A DNA stretch of 64,000 bases from Paenibacillus sp. Root444D2 (GCF_001426375.1 NZ_LMEO01000004.1:1-64000); one strand, 5' to 3'. Counted from the first letter of the stretch, positions 25,355 through 34,799 are shown. A program made the numbers and translations. Notes: generated by a model not told the origin, from the letters alone.

Positions 25355-26978
25355 GTCCGCTCTCCCCCTGCTCGCCCGGTAGTTTCAGCGTCACCTTGGT
25401 TCCGGTTCCCTTCTTGCTCTCCACTTCGATCCCCCCGTTGTTCTCAGCCATCAGTCGGTAGCATATCGACAGCCCAAGTCCGACCCCTCCGGCTTTTCGC
25501 GTAAAAAAAGGTTCATAAATCTTGGCCATATCCCGAGGATCTATGCCTTCACCGGTATCTTCAATCGTCATCATGACATGGGAACCATCGCCGTAAGCCG
25601 TTATCTTCAGCTTTCCGCCATTCTCCATCGCATCGTTCGCATTTTTGAACAAATTAATCAGCACCTGCTTGATTTGCTGGGCATCGGCCCAAACAGCGCA
25701 AGACTCCGGCACTTCAAGCTGGACGACGATCCGTTGTTTCTCCAACAGCTGATGGAACAGCAGTACGACGGCTTGAACGGTTTCACCGATAGGAAAAGTC
25801 GTTTTCTCAGGCGGCTTGTCACGCGCGAAGTCCAACAGTTCGCCGACGATCCGGTTCAACCGCATCACTTCCCCAGTTACGTGCTGCGCAAAAAACTCGC
25901 GGTATTCCTTGTTTTCGTATTTGGTTGGCAGGAGCTGGGCATAGGATAAAATGGACGTAATCGGGTTGCGGATTTCGTGGGCAATCCCTGCGACTAATTG
26001 GCCTAACGATTGCATCCTATCTTTACGCGCAAGCTCGTCCAGTGTTTTTTTATAAGTGTCGACACGCTTCTTCAATTCTTTCTTCAAAGTAAAATTCCAC
26101 CATAAAAATATGAGCAGTACACAAGTTATGGCGACCAAGCCGATGATAACATAAGTAAGCATGCCGCGGATATTACGAGGCGACGGATAAATGTATTCAC
26201 CGAACCATTTGCGTTCGATTTTTGGATACGTACCATTTGTTTTGATTTTCCGCAGCCCTACGTTGATCGGCTCAAGCAGCTGTTCGTTTCGCTTCAGAAC
26301 GACCATGCCATAGTTGGTAGGCGAAATCGGATCTCCGACGAGCTTCACCTTGTCCTGCTGACCATCCGATTGCAGCAAATATTGACCGGTAATTTGATTG
26401 CCGATAAAAGCGTCCACTTTGTGATCCAGCAGCATCTGGATTGCTTCTTTCTGATTTTCCCCAGCAAGTACGACGGCATTAGGAAGCCGTGGCAACGCTT
26501 CCCCGCTAATATCGCCTTCCTGTACGGCTATTTTCCGGTGCTGCAAGTCATTAAGCGAGAACACGGAATAATTGTCCTTCAACACGAAGATCGCCTGCGT
26601 ACTTGTAAAATACGGTTCGGAGTAAGCGTATAGCGACGCACGCTCCTTGCTGTATTTCATCCCTTGGATGGCATCCACCCGACCCGCTTCCAGCGCTTTT
26701 AATGCTTCGCTCCATGGCATCGGATAGAACTCGAATGTAATCCCGGTTTCGATGGAAAGCGCGTTCATCATATCGACGTTAAAACCTTGAAATGTACCGT
26801 TGACCTCAAATTCGAACGGCGGAAACCAATTATCGCCGGCAACGCGAATCACTTGCCGCAGCTCGGATGGCGTATCATCGGCGGCGCCCACGAAAAACGG
26901 GAAGCAAAAGGTCGCCGCAAACATGGCAAACGCTATACAGAGAAGTGGAATGCCAGTACCAAGACCATCTTTGCGCAT
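25347..26978 (-). CDS. Sensor histidine kinase with amino-acid-binding (SBP_bac_3) sensor domain
   Basis: 543 residues. An N-terminal signal/anchor helix is followed by an extracellular solute-binding family-3 domain (residues about 40-265; IRVAGDNWFPPFEFEVNGTFQGFNVDM...), one membrane helix at about 275-297 (YVIIGLVAITCVLLIFLWW), then HisKA with the phospho-His in GIAHEIRNPITSILS and an HATPase domain (N-box NLFKNANDAMENG, G-boxes DTGEGID and GGVGLGLS). The sensor domain is of the same class as the binding protein of the adjacent ABC transporter, so it probably detects the amino acid or amine which that transporter imports. Confidence 0.92.
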   Translation of the reverse strand: MRKDGLGTGIPLLCIAFAMFAATFCFPFFVGAADDTPSELRQVIRVAGDNWFPPFEFEVNGTFQGFNVDMMNALSIETGITFEFYPMPWSEALKALEAGRVDAIQGMKYSKERASLYAYSEPYFTSTQAIFVLKDNYSVFSLNDLQHRKIAVQEGDISGEALPRLPNAVVLAGENQKEAIQMLLDHKVDAFIGNQITGQYLLQSDGQQDKVKLVGDPISPTNYGMVVLKRNEQLLEPINVGLRKIKTNGTYPKIERKWFGEYIYPSPRNIRGMLTYVIIGLVAITCVLLIFLWWNFTLKKELKKRVDTYKKTLDELARKDRMQSLGQLVAGIAHEIRNPITSILSYAQLLPTKYENKEYREFFAQHVTGEVMRLNRIVGELLDFARDKPPEKTTFPIGETVQAVVLLFHQLLEKQRIVVQLEVPESCAVWADAQQIKQVLINLFKNANDAMENGGKLKITAYGDGSHVMMTIEDTGEGIDPRDMAKIYEPFFTRKAGGVGLGLSICYRLMAENNGGIEVESKKGTGTKVTLKLPGEQGESGHA

Positions 26979-27184
26979 TATCCTTTCATCCCCCTTCTAT
27001 CAAAGATAGTCAGTATTATATCTCAATTCGCGAAATTTCACGATTAACCCCACTTCAAAGCAACCCCAATAATCTATGTTAAATACCTCCTCATCGTTTT
27101 ATTAAAATAAGTTGTTAAATTTGTAACAAACCCAACTTCGCTAACAATATGGAAATAGTGAAATCTACCATGAGAAATAACGTT

Positions 27185-27212
27185 ACTAGTATCATTCACT
27201 AGACATATCTTA
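27185..27212 (+). promoter_or_regulatory. Possible sigmaK-type promoter
   Basis: AC (27185-27186), 17-bp spacer, then CATATCTTA, which matches CATANNNTA at -10. This is the mother-cell sigmaK pattern of Bacilli and would place the small protein gene among late sporulation genes. The motif is short and could be chance. Confidence 0.35.
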
Positions 27213-27242
27213 TATTAACGCCGTTTAAGGGAGGTGAAAAAA

Positions 27243-27587
27243 ATGGCTTTTAATCCAGATGGAAATTCATTTATATCATATCCTATTAGCCAAGGACCTG
27301 GCGTAAGTAAAGGTTATTACTCATCGCAAATACCAGGTTTAACCGCATTGGTGCTGGTGGAGAATGACAGCGCCGACATTACCTTGACCGTACAAGTGCT
27401 AACTTACTTCGGGGATAACTTTAGTTTCGAAGTCCTCCCAGGAAGCACCTACTCCTTCAATATCAATAGCATTCAGCTTATTGGCATTCTCAGTAGTTCG
27501 GGAACGGGAATAGCTACAGGAACATTAGCTCTTTTTCCTTCTTTTGGATTCCCCTTATTCTCTAATTCACGTACTGTACAAGGGTAA
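27243..27587 (+). CDS. Small hypothetical beta-rich protein
   Basis: 114 residues, not recognised. It has no signal peptide, no Cys and no membrane helix. It is rich in Ser, Gly, Phe and Tyr with alternating hydrophobic stretches (TALVLVENDSADITLTVQVL, TGIATGTLALFP) that suggest a small beta-sandwich. GGGAGGTG lies 6 nt before the ATG at 27243, an unusually strong ribosome site, and a terminator follows at 27617. The possible sigmaK promoter and composition would suit a spore-surface component, but this is speculation. It is monocistronic between the sensor kinase and the transporter. Confidence 0.6.
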   Translation: MAFNPDGNSFISYPISQGPGVSKGYYSSQIPGLTALVLVENDSADITLTVQVLTYFGDNFSFEVLPGSTYSFNINSIQLIGILSSSGTGIATGTLALFPSFGFPLFSNSRTVQG

Positions 27588-27616
27588 GACTTTTGTCTGG
27601 GCTCGTTCGAAAATAG

Positions 27617-27648
27617 AGTCAGCCAGTTTATTCTGGTTGACTTTTTTT
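27617..27648 (+). terminator. Terminator of the small hypothetical gene
   Basis: AGTCAGCCAG pairs with CTGGTTGACT (one G-T pair) around TTTATT, followed by seven T. Confidence 0.85.
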
Positions 27649-27697
27649 ACATAAGGTGATTTTCATTAAACAATTAAGCATTGTGGTGGTTCAAATG

Positions 27698-27732
27698 GCG
27701 GCGAAATCCACCGCAGCGGCAAAAACTGCCGC
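27698..27732 (+). promoter_or_regulatory. Two GCGG-N9-CCGC dyads, candidate enhancer sites
   Basis: GCGG-N9-CCGC occurs at 27698-27714 and again at 27716-27732; the second is extended to AGCGGCA-N5-TGCCGCT. The pair lies about 90-120 bp upstream of the sigma54 promoter, the normal distance for binding sites of an NtrC-type activator. The remaining part of the gap 27649-27820 shows nothing else. Confidence 0.6.
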
Positions 27733-27820
27733 TTTTGTCTCTCCTAACACGTCCTCTCGTTTTCGCCACTTATATTTAAAAACTCTTGCAAACACTCGTT
27801 TTTTCTCTCTATCAAATGGT

Positions 27821-27836
27821 TGGCATGATATTTGCT
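27821..27836 (+). promoter_or_regulatory. Sigma54 promoter of the amino-acid transporter operon
   Basis: TTGGCATGATATTTGCT (from 27820) matches TGGCACG-N4-TTGCA with GG at 27822-27823, exactly 10 bp, then GC at 27834-27835. The transporter start codon is 50 bp downstream. The neighbouring response regulator carries the GAFTGA loop needed to activate such a promoter. Confidence 0.8.
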
Positions 27837-27885
27837 TATTAAAGAGATATGCAGTATCTATCAAATTATAATGGGGGAAAAAACA

Positions 27886-28719
27886 ATGACTCACCAAACG
27901 AAAAAAGTAATGATTCTCGCGATTCTTTGCGTACTAACGATTCTTGCAACCGCTTGCGGTGGAGGGAAAGCGAATCCGGTACCAAGCGAACAGGCCAAAA
28001 CGGCAAATGCACCCGCGAACGCCAGCACGGACGAAGTACTGCAAAAGATCGCAAAGAACAAAACCCTTACAGTCGGAACGGATGCGACTTTCAAGCCGTT
28101 CGAATACAAATCAGGCGACAAATATGATGGTTTCGACATCGAGCTCATTCAAGCGGTTGCCAAAGAACTTGGTGCGGATAAAGTGGATTTCGTCGATACG
28201 GAATTCAAGGGGCTGATTCCAGGCTTGCAAGCCAAGAAATTCGACTTGATCGTTTCCGCCATGTACATTACCGACGAACGCAAACAGACAATTGACTTCT
28301 CCGAAACATACTACCCGGGCGGTCTGACGATCATGCTCAAAAAGGACAATGACAAGATTAAAGGCATCGAAGATTTGAAAGGTAAGAAAGTAGCTGTGCA
28401 AATCGGCACCAAATCCGTCAAATTCTTAGAAGAGAACCACAAGGACATACCGCTGGTGAAGGTCGAGAAGAACACCGAAATGTTTCTGGAGCTCGAGACC
28501 GGCAAAGTTGAAGCAGTGGTAACAGGTGGACCTGCTGCCAAGACGTACGCTAAAGAAAAAGGCACAGTGAAGGTCCTGCCTAAAGAACTGACGCAAGAAT
28601 ATTACGGGTACGGTATCCGCAAAGATAATCCGGAATTCCAGAAAGCCGTTAACGAAGCACTCGTGAAAGTAAAAGCGAATGGCAAATACAACGAAATCGT
28701 CAAAAAATGGTTCGAATAA
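27886..28719 (+). CDS. Amino-acid ABC transporter substrate-binding lipoprotein (family 3)
   Basis: 277 residues. Signal peptide with lipobox ATAC (Cys24), a Gly/Pro/Ala linker, then an SBP_bac_3 domain (LTVGTDATFKPFEYKSGDKYDGFDIEL...). It captures a polar amino acid or amine outside the membrane. The ATG at 27886 is used because it follows the sigma54 promoter at a proper distance and begins a good signal peptide; upstream in-frame ATG codons would overlap the promoter or lack a signal. It is the first gene of the operon binding protein-permease-ATPase-ureohydrolase. Confidence 0.88.
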   Translation: MTHQTKKVMILAILCVLTILATACGGGKANPVPSEQAKTANAPANASTDEVLQKIAKNKTLTVGTDATFKPFEYKSGDKYDGFDIELIQAVAKELGADKVDFVDTEFKGLIPGLQAKKFDLIVSAMYITDERKQTIDFSETYYPGGLTIMLKKDNDKIKGIEDLKGKKVAVQIGTKSVKFLEENHKDIPLVKVEKNTEMFLELETGKVEAVVTGGPAAKTYAKEKGTVKVLPKELTQEYYGYGIRKDNPEFQKAVNEALVKVKANGKYNEIVKKWFE

Positions 28720-28738
28720 CAGGAAATGAGGGTTGACC

Positions 28739-29416
28739 ATGCAGCATCTTGATTTTAGCATCCTGGCGGAATGGCAAAACATTCGTCTCCTTCTGAAATC
28801 GTTATGGTATACGGTCGCTTACACGCTAGCAGGGTTTACGCTTAGCATCGTGGTCGGAACGATCGTTTCGTTTGGGCAGATGGCCAAAAACAGACCGATA
28901 AGATACTTGTCCCTCGCCTATCTTTCGTGGTTCCGGGGAACGCCGCTGCTCGTCCAGCTTTTCCTCTTATACTACGGCTTGCCGATTCTGTTCGGTATCG
29001 ATACGGTCCCGTGGGTGTCCGGCATCATCGCCTTGGCGATGTACGGCGGCGCTTACTCGTCGCAAATCATCCGCAGCACGATCCAATCAATCGACCGGGG
29101 ACAGATGGAGGCCGGACGATCCATCGGCTTCTCCTACGCGCAAACAATGCGGAAGATCATCATTCCGCAAGCAATTATCCGGATGCTGGCACCGATGACC
29201 AACGAGCTGATTTCACTGACCAAAAACTCGTCGCTGCTGTCCACGATCACGGTGGTGGAGCTGTTCCGGCAGGCGAACATCCTAATCGCCGATACGTACA
29301 AGACGCTGGAATTTCTGATTGCTGTCGCCATTCTTTATTACGTGGTCAACAACATTATCGGACTCATCGGGATGAAGCTGGAGAAACGTCTGAGCACAGG
29401 AGATGACATGCGATGA
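28739..29416 (+). CDS. Amino-acid ABC transporter permease (GlnP/HisMQ type)
   Basis: 225 residues, about five membrane helices. The N-terminal [19 protein letters not shown] helix and [19 protein letters not shown] match the His/Glu/Gln/Arg/opine permease family; the ATPase-coupling [22 protein letters not shown] loop lies near residue 125. The ATG at 28739 follows GAGGG by 6 nt. Stop and start codons overlap with the ATPase gene by 4 bp. Confidence 0.9.
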   Translation: MQHLDFSILAEWQNIRLLLKSLWYTVAYTLAGFTLSIVVGTIVSFGQMAKNRPIRYLSLAYLSWFRGTPLLVQLFLLYYGLPILFGIDTVPWVSGIIALAMYGGAYSSQIIRSTIQSIDRGQMEAGRSIGFSYAQTMRKIIIPQAIIRMLAPMTNELISLTKNSSLLSTITVVELFRQANILIADTYKTLEFLIAVAILYYVVNNIIGLIGMKLEKRLSTGDDMR

Positions 29417-30174
29417 TACGAATTAACGGCTTACACAAAATGTTCGGCAGCAACCATGTGCTGCGGGGTGTGGAGCTTCAGGTGAATCGCGGGGAAGTCG
29501 TGGTCATCCTCGGACCGTCCGGTTCGGGAAAAAGCACTCTGCTGCGCTGCGTCAACTATTTGGAGACGTTCGAAGAAGGAAATGTGTTCATCGAAGGAAA
29601 GGCGATCGGCCGCATAACGGCCGGCGGACATTCCCGGGAGATGCCGCAAAGCGAATTGAATGCGATGAGGCAGAAAGTTGGAATGGTTTTTCAATCGTTC
29701 AACCTTTACCCGCACATGACGGTGCTGCAGAACATCACGCTGGCTCCAATTTCATTACGCGGCATGCACAAAGAGGTAGCGGAACTTCTGGCACTCGAAC
29801 TGCTCCGCAAAGTTGGTTTGGAGGAGAAGGCGAATGCCCGTCCATCGAGTCTCTCTGGCGGCCAAAAGCAACGCGTTGCGATTGCCCGCGCACTTGCCAT
29901 GAAGCCGAAGGTGATGCTGTTCGACGAACCTACATCTGCTCTCGATCCGGAAACGGTGGGAGAAGTGCTTCAGGTCATGCGCAATCTGGCGCAGGAAGGC
30001 ATGACGATGATCATCGTGACGCACGAGATGGGATTCGCCCGCGACGTGGCCGATCGGGTTGTCGTGATGGATGGCGGCGTTATTCTCGAAGAAGGAGCGC
30101 CTTCGACCATTTTTACGAATCCGTCTCATCCGCGTACGCAAACATTTTTGAGCCAAGTGCTGCAAAACAAATAA
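29413..30174 (+). CDS. Amino-acid ABC transporter ATP-binding protein (GlnQ type)
   Basis: 253 residues. Walker [11 protein letters not shown]-loop [13 protein letters not shown], signature [17 protein letters not shown], Walker [15 protein letters not shown] and switch His in [15 protein letters not shown], all in the form seen in polar amino-acid importers. It drives the permease encoded immediately upstream. Confidence 0.92.
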   Translation: MIRINGLHKMFGSNHVLRGVELQVNRGEVVVILGPSGSGKSTLLRCVNYLETFEEGNVFIEGKAIGRITAGGHSREMPQSELNAMRQKVGMVFQSFNLYPHMTVLQNITLAPISLRGMHKEVAELLALELLRKVGLEEKANARPSSLSGGQKQRVAIARALAMKPKVMLFDEPTSALDPETVGEVLQVMRNLAQEGMTMIIVTHEMGFARDVADRVVVMDGGVILEEGAPSTIFTNPSHPRTQTFLSQVLQNK

Positions 30175-30216
30175 TCCGAGGCCAGCGACGGCTTCGATTC
30201 CAGATAGGAGGCATTC

Positions 30217-31209
30217 ATGATGTACGAAATTCCTTATTTACAGCGGCCAAGTCTCGTTTATACGCCCGGTCAAGGAGATCCTAACGTGACTCGGCTCAGC
30301 GATTGGATCACCGAATGGGACGGCGCCGAATTGTTTCACGCGGCAATTATTGGTGCGCCGCTTTCGAAGAGCTCGATCAGCTTCTCCGGCGCTCATATGC
30401 ATCCGACCGTATTCCGCCAGTTATTCAGCGCGTTCACGACTTATAACTTCGAAGACGATTTGGATCTGCTGCCGTTACTCGTCCGCGACCTTGGCGACAT
30501 CATCATGCATACGACCGATATTCCGCTATGCCATCAACATATTGAACGGGCCTTCGAAGAAGTGGCGAAAAGGCTCCCCACCGCCGTTCCGTGTTTGGTC
30601 GGCGGCGACCATTCGATCACGTATCCAGCGCTGACCGGTCTACAACGCGCCCTCGGAGAACGGATCGGGTTGATCCAATTCGATGCCCATCTCGATGTGC
30701 GGGACACAGCTTCCGGCGGGAGATCGAACGGGACTCCCGTTCGCAGCCTTATGGAAACCGGAGTCTTGCGGGGCGAGGACGTCGTAACAATCGGGCTCCG
30801 CAGCTTCGCCAACTCCAAGCAGTACCGCACCTACGCCGAACAACAGGGTGTTACCCTATATACGGCAAAGCAGGTCAGAGAACGCAGCATTCAGACTATT
30901 CTAGAAGAAGCGATCGCCAAGCTTAAGCAGAACGTCGATGTGGTATACGCCACGTTCGACATCGATGTACTCGATCAGTCGGATGTGCCTGGGGTGCCAG
31001 CGATCGGACCAGGCGGCCTTTCCCCGCTCGACTTGTTTTATTGTGCGGAGGTGCTCGGGGCGTGGGACCGCGTCATCGCTATGGACATGGTTTGCGTGGA
31101 CCCGAACCGAGATACACGAGACCGGACGACGCGGATTAGCATGCACGTACTTTTATACTTTTTAACCGGATTGGCCAAGCGGCTCAAGCTTACACCGGGC
31201 CATGTCTGA
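30217..31209 (+). CDS. Ureohydrolase (arginase/agmatinase/formimidoylglutamase family)
   Basis: 330 residues. The dinuclear Mn site is visible: His in VGGDHSIT (near 130), the Asp/His group in FDAHLDVRD and the Asp pair in FDIDVLDQSDVPG. The SGGRSNGTPVRSLME segment resembles the formimidoylglutamase/agmatinase side of the family more than true arginases. These enzymes hydrolyse a guanidino or formimino group. As the last gene of a sigma54-controlled amino-acid import operon it most likely processes the imported compound (arginine-derived guanidino compound or formiminoglutamate; inference). AGGAGG precedes the first ATG. Confidence 0.85.
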   Translation: MMYEIPYLQRPSLVYTPGQGDPNVTRLSDWITEWDGAELFHAAIIGAPLSKSSISFSGAHMHPTVFRQLFSAFTTYNFEDDLDLLPLLVRDLGDIIMHTTDIPLCHQHIERAFEEVAKRLPTAVPCLVGGDHSITYPALTGLQRALGERIGLIQFDAHLDVRDTASGGRSNGTPVRSLMETGVLRGEDVVTIGLRSFANSKQYRTYAEQQGVTLYTAKQVRERSIQTILEEAIAKLKQNVDVVYATFDIDVLDQSDVPGVPAIGPGGLSPLDLFYCAEVLGAWDRVIAMDMVCVDPNRDTRDRTTRISMHVLLYFLTGLAKRLKLTPGHV

Positions 31210-31267
31210 CGCAACTAAATGCTTCACCATCGCCTTGCTCACCTTCTACCGGAAGGAGCTGGCATGC

Positions 31268-31294
31268 AAAAAGACACCTGTACGGTGTCTTTTT
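31268..31294. terminator. Bidirectional terminator after the ureohydrolase gene
   Basis: AAAAAGACACC-TGTAC-GGTGTCTTTTT, perfect 11-bp arms, serving the operon on the plus strand and the small membrane protein gene on the minus strand. Confidence 0.9.
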
Positions 31295-31313
31295 GTCTTT
31301 AGAACTTAGGGGT

Positions 31314-31622
31314 TCATAAATTCGCAAAAGCTAATAAGCCCAGCAATGGCACGATCCAGAGCAGCGGGATACAGTTCCAGATTAGCGAAGCCTTATACCT
31401 TCGGCGGAAAAAAAGAATCCATCCCGCAATTAGCGCGCCAAGAAGTCCTAACGGGTAAATGACAATATAAGAAAAAATCAGCCAAGTCGTCACATCATTT
31501 ACCGCATCAGGATGGTCGAACATCATGACCGACATTCCGACTACAAACAGCCATACAATTACAAACAAGACGTACACGATTTGTGACACGATCAGTGTCC
31601 AAAGCGTTTTTTTGCGATTCAT
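31314..31622 (-). CDS. Small membrane protein of unknown function
   Basis: 102 residues with three hydrophobic helices (about 9-32, 45-68 and 80-100) and an Arg/Lys-rich loop FFRRRYKAS between the second and third. No family recognised. AAAGGGGTAAAACGG precedes the ATG. It is monocistronic, ending in the bidirectional terminator. Confidence 0.65.
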   Translation of the reverse strand: MNRKKTLWTLIVSQIVYVLFVIVWLFVVGMSVMMFDHPDAVNDVTTWLIFSYIVIYPLGLLGALIAGWILFFRRRYKASLIWNCIPLLWIVPLLGLLAFANL

Positions 31623-31768
31623 CCGTTTTACCCCTTTTATACTGGTATTAGTTACCTTATCTATATTTCGACATCATTTTCAAAAACCCCTACTAGAATT
31701 ACAGCAATCAGAACCATACACGACCTGGGTGAATATCATGCTGTTGTAAAAACGATTGGAGGATGGCT

Positions 31769-32668
31769 ATGTACCCGAAATATCCATATTACGGCTATGA
31801 AACAAAGTGCGAAAATAAACCCGTTACCTTTCCGCCGCAGCATCAGGACAGACAACCGGGCTTGGAATACTTAATGGTTCCAACGCCTATATCAGACAAT
31901 CCACAGTATGTTGGGAGTGGGAAATTACATGGCAAGGTTGCTATTATTACAGGGGGCGACAGCGGAATCGGGAGAGCTGTGGCTATCGGTTTTGCCAAAG
32001 AGGGCGCGGATGTGGTTATTCCTTACCTTTACGAGCATGAAGACGCCAATGCAACGTTGGAAATGGTATCGAGCTATGGCCGACGCTGCCTTCCGATTGC
32101 TGGGGACTTAAGAGACGAGGCGTTCTCCAATGAAATCGTGCAAAAAACGTTGGAACTCTTTGGGAGGATCGATGTTCTGGTGTTGAATCAGGGCGTTCAG
32201 TTTCCCCAAGAGAGCATCCTGAATATCAGTACCCAGCAGCTCGAGGATACGTTCCGTACGAATATTTTCCCGATGTTCTTTATGACCAAAGCCGCGCTTC
32301 CCTATTTGCAGCCAGGTAGCTCGATCATCAGCACGGCATCTGTGACCGCATACGCTGGGGCGCCTCTGCTTGTAGATTACTCATCGACCAAAGGCGCAGT
32401 TGTATCATTTACCCGCTCGCTTTCGCTTCAGCTAGTGAAACAAGGTATCCGGGTGAATGCGGTAGCTCCGGGTCCGATCTGGACTCCGCTAATTGTTTCA
32501 AGCTACTCCGCAGAATACGTAAAAACATTCGGCTTAGAGACACCAATGCGTCGTGCGGGTCAGCCGTTCGAGCTTGCTCCGACGTATATTTACTTGGCAT
32601 CAGATGATTCCTCTTTTGTTACCGGACAGGTGCTGCATGTAAACGGAGGCGTTATGACTGAGACTTGA
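31769..32668 (+). CDS. Short-chain dehydrogenase/reductase, YhdF/YdaD stress-protein type
   Basis: 299 residues. A Tyr/Pro-rich N-terminal extension of about 40 residues precedes the Rossmann core: [14 protein letters not shown] for NAD(P), the NQG loop (LVLNQGVQ), Ser in [12 protein letters not shown] and the catalytic YSSTKGA, then GPIWTPL. The extension and motif set match the Bacillus general-stress oxidoreductases YdaD/YhdF/YhxC. Substrate unknown. The ATG at 31769 follows GGAGG by 6 nt; the ATG at 31763 is directly adjacent to GGAGG. Its 3' end overlaps the convergent bicupin gene by 17 bp. Confidence 0.82.
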   Translation: MYPKYPYYGYETKCENKPVTFPPQHQDRQPGLEYLMVPTPISDNPQYVGSGKLHGKVAIITGGDSGIGRAVAIGFAKEGADVVIPYLYEHEDANATLEMVSSYGRRCLPIAGDLRDEAFSNEIVQKTLELFGRIDVLVLNQGVQFPQESILNISTQQLEDTFRTNIFPMFFMTKAALPYLQPGSSIISTASVTAYAGAPLLVDYSSTKGAVVSFTRSLSLQLVKQGIRVNAVAPGPIWTPLIVSSYSAEYVKTFGLETPMRRAGQPFELAPTYIYLASDDSSFVTGQVLHVNGGVMTET

Positions 32669-33845
32669 AAGAAAACCCCGGATATTTGACGACCGGCCAC
32701 TCTTCCTTGCGCAGCGCATCCAATAATTCAGGCCCAACATGCAAATTGCCTCTAACCAGGTGGCGAGGGGTAAGCGCCATCCATTGATTTAGAGACACAT
32801 CAACAAATCGGTCGCTCTTGAACATCTCCAAAAACCATAACGTTTGATTACCGGTATTCTGAATATAGTGCCCAGTAGCAAATGGTACATAACCGACATC
32901 ACCAGCTCTATAATCAAATGTTCGGGCTGTACCATTACCAGCAAATACTGTCATTCGTCCCTGTCCGGTAAGGTAATACTGCCACTCGTCGTTATTCGGA
33001 TGCCAATGTAGTTCTCTCATTGCACCAGGTTCAATCTCAACAAGCGCCGCCGCGATATTTTTAGAAATAGGAAAATTAGAAGAGTCCACGATTCGTACGC
33101 TGCCGCCAGGTGTTTTGATTGGTGCTTGCGCTAGCAGCTGATGCTTGAAGCTATGAAGGGTGGTTCCATAAGGGGACTGCACCCTCTCACTTTCAAGCGG
33201 ACCAGGAACCTTGTCTTGATAAATATAGACCTGCCCGGAAGGAATGTTGTTAAAGGCACTCATAGGGACTCCAAAATTGGCCGACAGTACATCTTTGGGT
33301 GTATGTGCAAACCAATCGGAGATCGATAAGGTGTTAAGGTCGGAAAAATTACCGTCATCGAAGACGAGCAGGAATTCACAGTGTTCCAACCCCTGAATGG
33401 AATGTGGCAGTCCCGGAGGAAAGTACCACAGGTCGCCCGGGCCAACGTCGGCAATAAAATTTCGCCCCTCAGAATCGATTGACGTAATTCGTGCTCGACC
33501 TACTATCATATAGGCCCATTCTGCTTGTTGATGCCAATGTAATTCCCGGACACCACCGGGCGTCAAGCTCATATTTACACCTGCAAGCGTGGTCGCAATG
33601 GGGAGTTCCCTGACGGTGATTTCCCGTGACCACCCTCCGTGACTTAATGTCATAGAAGTATCTGAGAATGAAAATTTCATGTTAGGGAGCAAGCCAGAAT
33701 CCGTTACAGGCGGAACCAGCATGTCAGGGTTTTCAATATCCCTCATAACATCCCGGGGACCGGTATCCATCCCTCCCGCGCCGTCACTTCGGATGGGCTG
33801 AGGCACATTTCCGTACATACCTTGATTCCGTCTCGGAATTTCCAT
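32652..33845 (-). CDS. oxdC: Bicupin, oxalate decarboxylase family, with altered lid motif
   Basis: 397 residues, two cupin domains each with a Mn-binding HxH...E set: [13 protein letters not shown] with LPHS (about residues 100-145) and [16 protein letters not shown] (about 285-300). Overall sequence follows B. subtilis OxdC closely. OxdC carries a catalytic lid SENST with Glu162; here the aligned segment reads FSDLNT, so the Glu is replaced by Asp. This could lower decarboxylase or favour oxidase activity (inference). Soluble, without signal peptide. The ATG at 33845 follows AGGAG by 8 nt. Confidence 0.85.
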   Translation of the reverse strand: MEIPRRNQGMYGNVPQPIRSDGAGGMDTGPRDVMRDIENPDMLVPPVTDSGLLPNMKFSFSDTSMTLSHGGWSREITVRELPIATTLAGVNMSLTPGGVRELHWHQQAEWAYMIVGRARITSIDSEGRNFIADVGPGDLWYFPPGLPHSIQGLEHCEFLLVFDDGNFSDLNTLSISDWFAHTPKDVLSANFGVPMSAFNNIPSGQVYIYQDKVPGPLESERVQSPYGTTLHSFKHQLLAQAPIKTPGGSVRIVDSSNFPISKNIAAALVEIEPGAMRELHWHPNNDEWQYYLTGQGRMTVFAGNGTARTFDYRAGDVGYVPFATGHYIQNTGNQTLWFLEMFKSDRFVDVSLNQWMALTPRHLVRGNLHVGPELLDALRKEEWPVVKYPGFSFKSQS

Positions 33846-33970
33846 TTCATTAACTCCTCTCATTGGATGGCATTCTTTGCATACTCATTCTAAAAGATAT
33901 ATGAAACACAATCTGTGTAAATGACTTTCGTACCTATAACAAGAAATCTGCTCTAATAGATGAACAAAAT

Positions 33971-34000
33971 AGGGACATGCTGCAGCAGGCCCCTGTTTTT
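33971..34000. terminator. Hairpin terminator downstream of the second TetR gene
   Basis: GGGACATGCTGCAGCAGGCCCC forms a G+C-rich hairpin with an inner TGCTGCAGCA palindrome and T-rich flanks on both strands; on the minus strand it follows the TetR stop codon by about 50 bp. Confidence 0.55.
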
Positions 34001-34046
34001 GTTTAGATAATTTTTCAACCGCAGTGTTAGCAGCTGTTTATACACT

Positions 34047-34643
34047 TTACTTGATTAGCATCCTATCATCGATATATTGCCCAACATTACTCGCGCAATG
34101 TCGAATGTACTTGCTATCATCAAATAATTTACTCAGCATAACGCCGCCTTCTACCACAGCAATAATATAGCTGCAAACCTCGTCAGTAACTATATCTTTT
34201 CTAAATTCTTGATGCTCAATGCCATTGTTAATGATCAAGGTTAGCTTCTCGATAAAAATTTTCATCGCATGTTGAGCCCGTTCTTTGAGATGAGGGTGTC
34301 CATCGTCGCTTTCAATCGCAGTATTTAATATTGGACATCCCCCTTCTAAGGAATTAGTTTCAATGATATCGATGTAAACCTTGCATATGGCTAACAGTCT
34401 CTCTTTAGAGTTTGGTGCATTCTCTAGTGCCTTGGAGAGAAACCCTAGAATTTGTGAGAATGAATAATCAAAGACCGCAAGAGCAATTTCATCTTTGTTT
34501 TCAAAATGATTATAAATTCCGCCTTTGCGTATACCGCAACGATCTATAATTTCAGATAGGGAAGCCCCCGTATATCCCTTTGTATTAAACAAACTAGCGG
34601 ACTCACGAATGATATGTTCTTTCGTTAATTGCCCCTTACGCAT
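34047..34643 (-). CDS. TetR family regulator (LmrA/YxaF-like)
   Basis: 198 residues. The N-terminal helix-turn-helix (IIRESASLFNTKGYTGASL... GGIYNHFENKDEIA) is typical, and the C-terminal part has the GGCPILNTAIE signature seen in TetR proteins of the LmrA/YxaF type. AGGAGG lies 7 nt before the ATG at 34643. The same 13-bp motif TACCG(N3)GGTCT occurs just upstream of this gene and, inverted, before the divergent metallo-hydrolase gene, so it probably represses both. The inducer is unknown. Confidence 0.85.
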   Translation of the reverse strand: MRKGQLTKEHIIRESASLFNTKGYTGASLSEIIDRCGIRKGGIYNHFENKDEIALAVFDYSFSQILGFLSKALENAPNSKERLLAICKVYIDIIETNSLEGGCPILNTAIESDDGHPHLKERAQHAMKIFIEKLTLIINNGIEHQEFRKDIVTDEVCSYIIAVVEGGVMLSKLFDDSKYIRHCASNVGQYIDDRMLIK

Positions 34644-34666
34644 GGTACAACCTCCTATCAAAAAAG

Positions 34667-34679
34667 TACCGTTTGGTCT
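34667..34679. promoter_or_regulatory. Candidate TetR operator 1
   Basis: TACCGTTTGGTCT, 24 bp before the TetR start codon, is an imperfect dyad. It matches operator 2 on the opposite strand at 11 of 13 positions. Confidence 0.5.
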
Positions 34680-34786
34680 TAAAATAGCATACTACTTTTT
34701 GAAAAACAATCAAAATTACACAAGAATCTCTCAACAAGGTGGAAAAAATTTCTTGCAGAATACCTAGCGCTGTGTTAATTTAAAAC

Positions 34787-34799
34787 AGACCGGTCGGTA
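34787..34799. promoter_or_regulatory. Candidate TetR operator 2
   Basis: AGACCGGTCGGTA; its complement TACCGACCGGTCT matches operator 1 outside the central bases. It contains the palindrome ACCGGT and lies 41 bp before the metallo-hydrolase start. Confidence 0.55.

Noticed and set aside
28927..29406. Open frame of 159 codons inside the permease region
   Set aside because: Same strand but other frame within a well supported permease gene; Arg/His-rich shadow without ribosome site.
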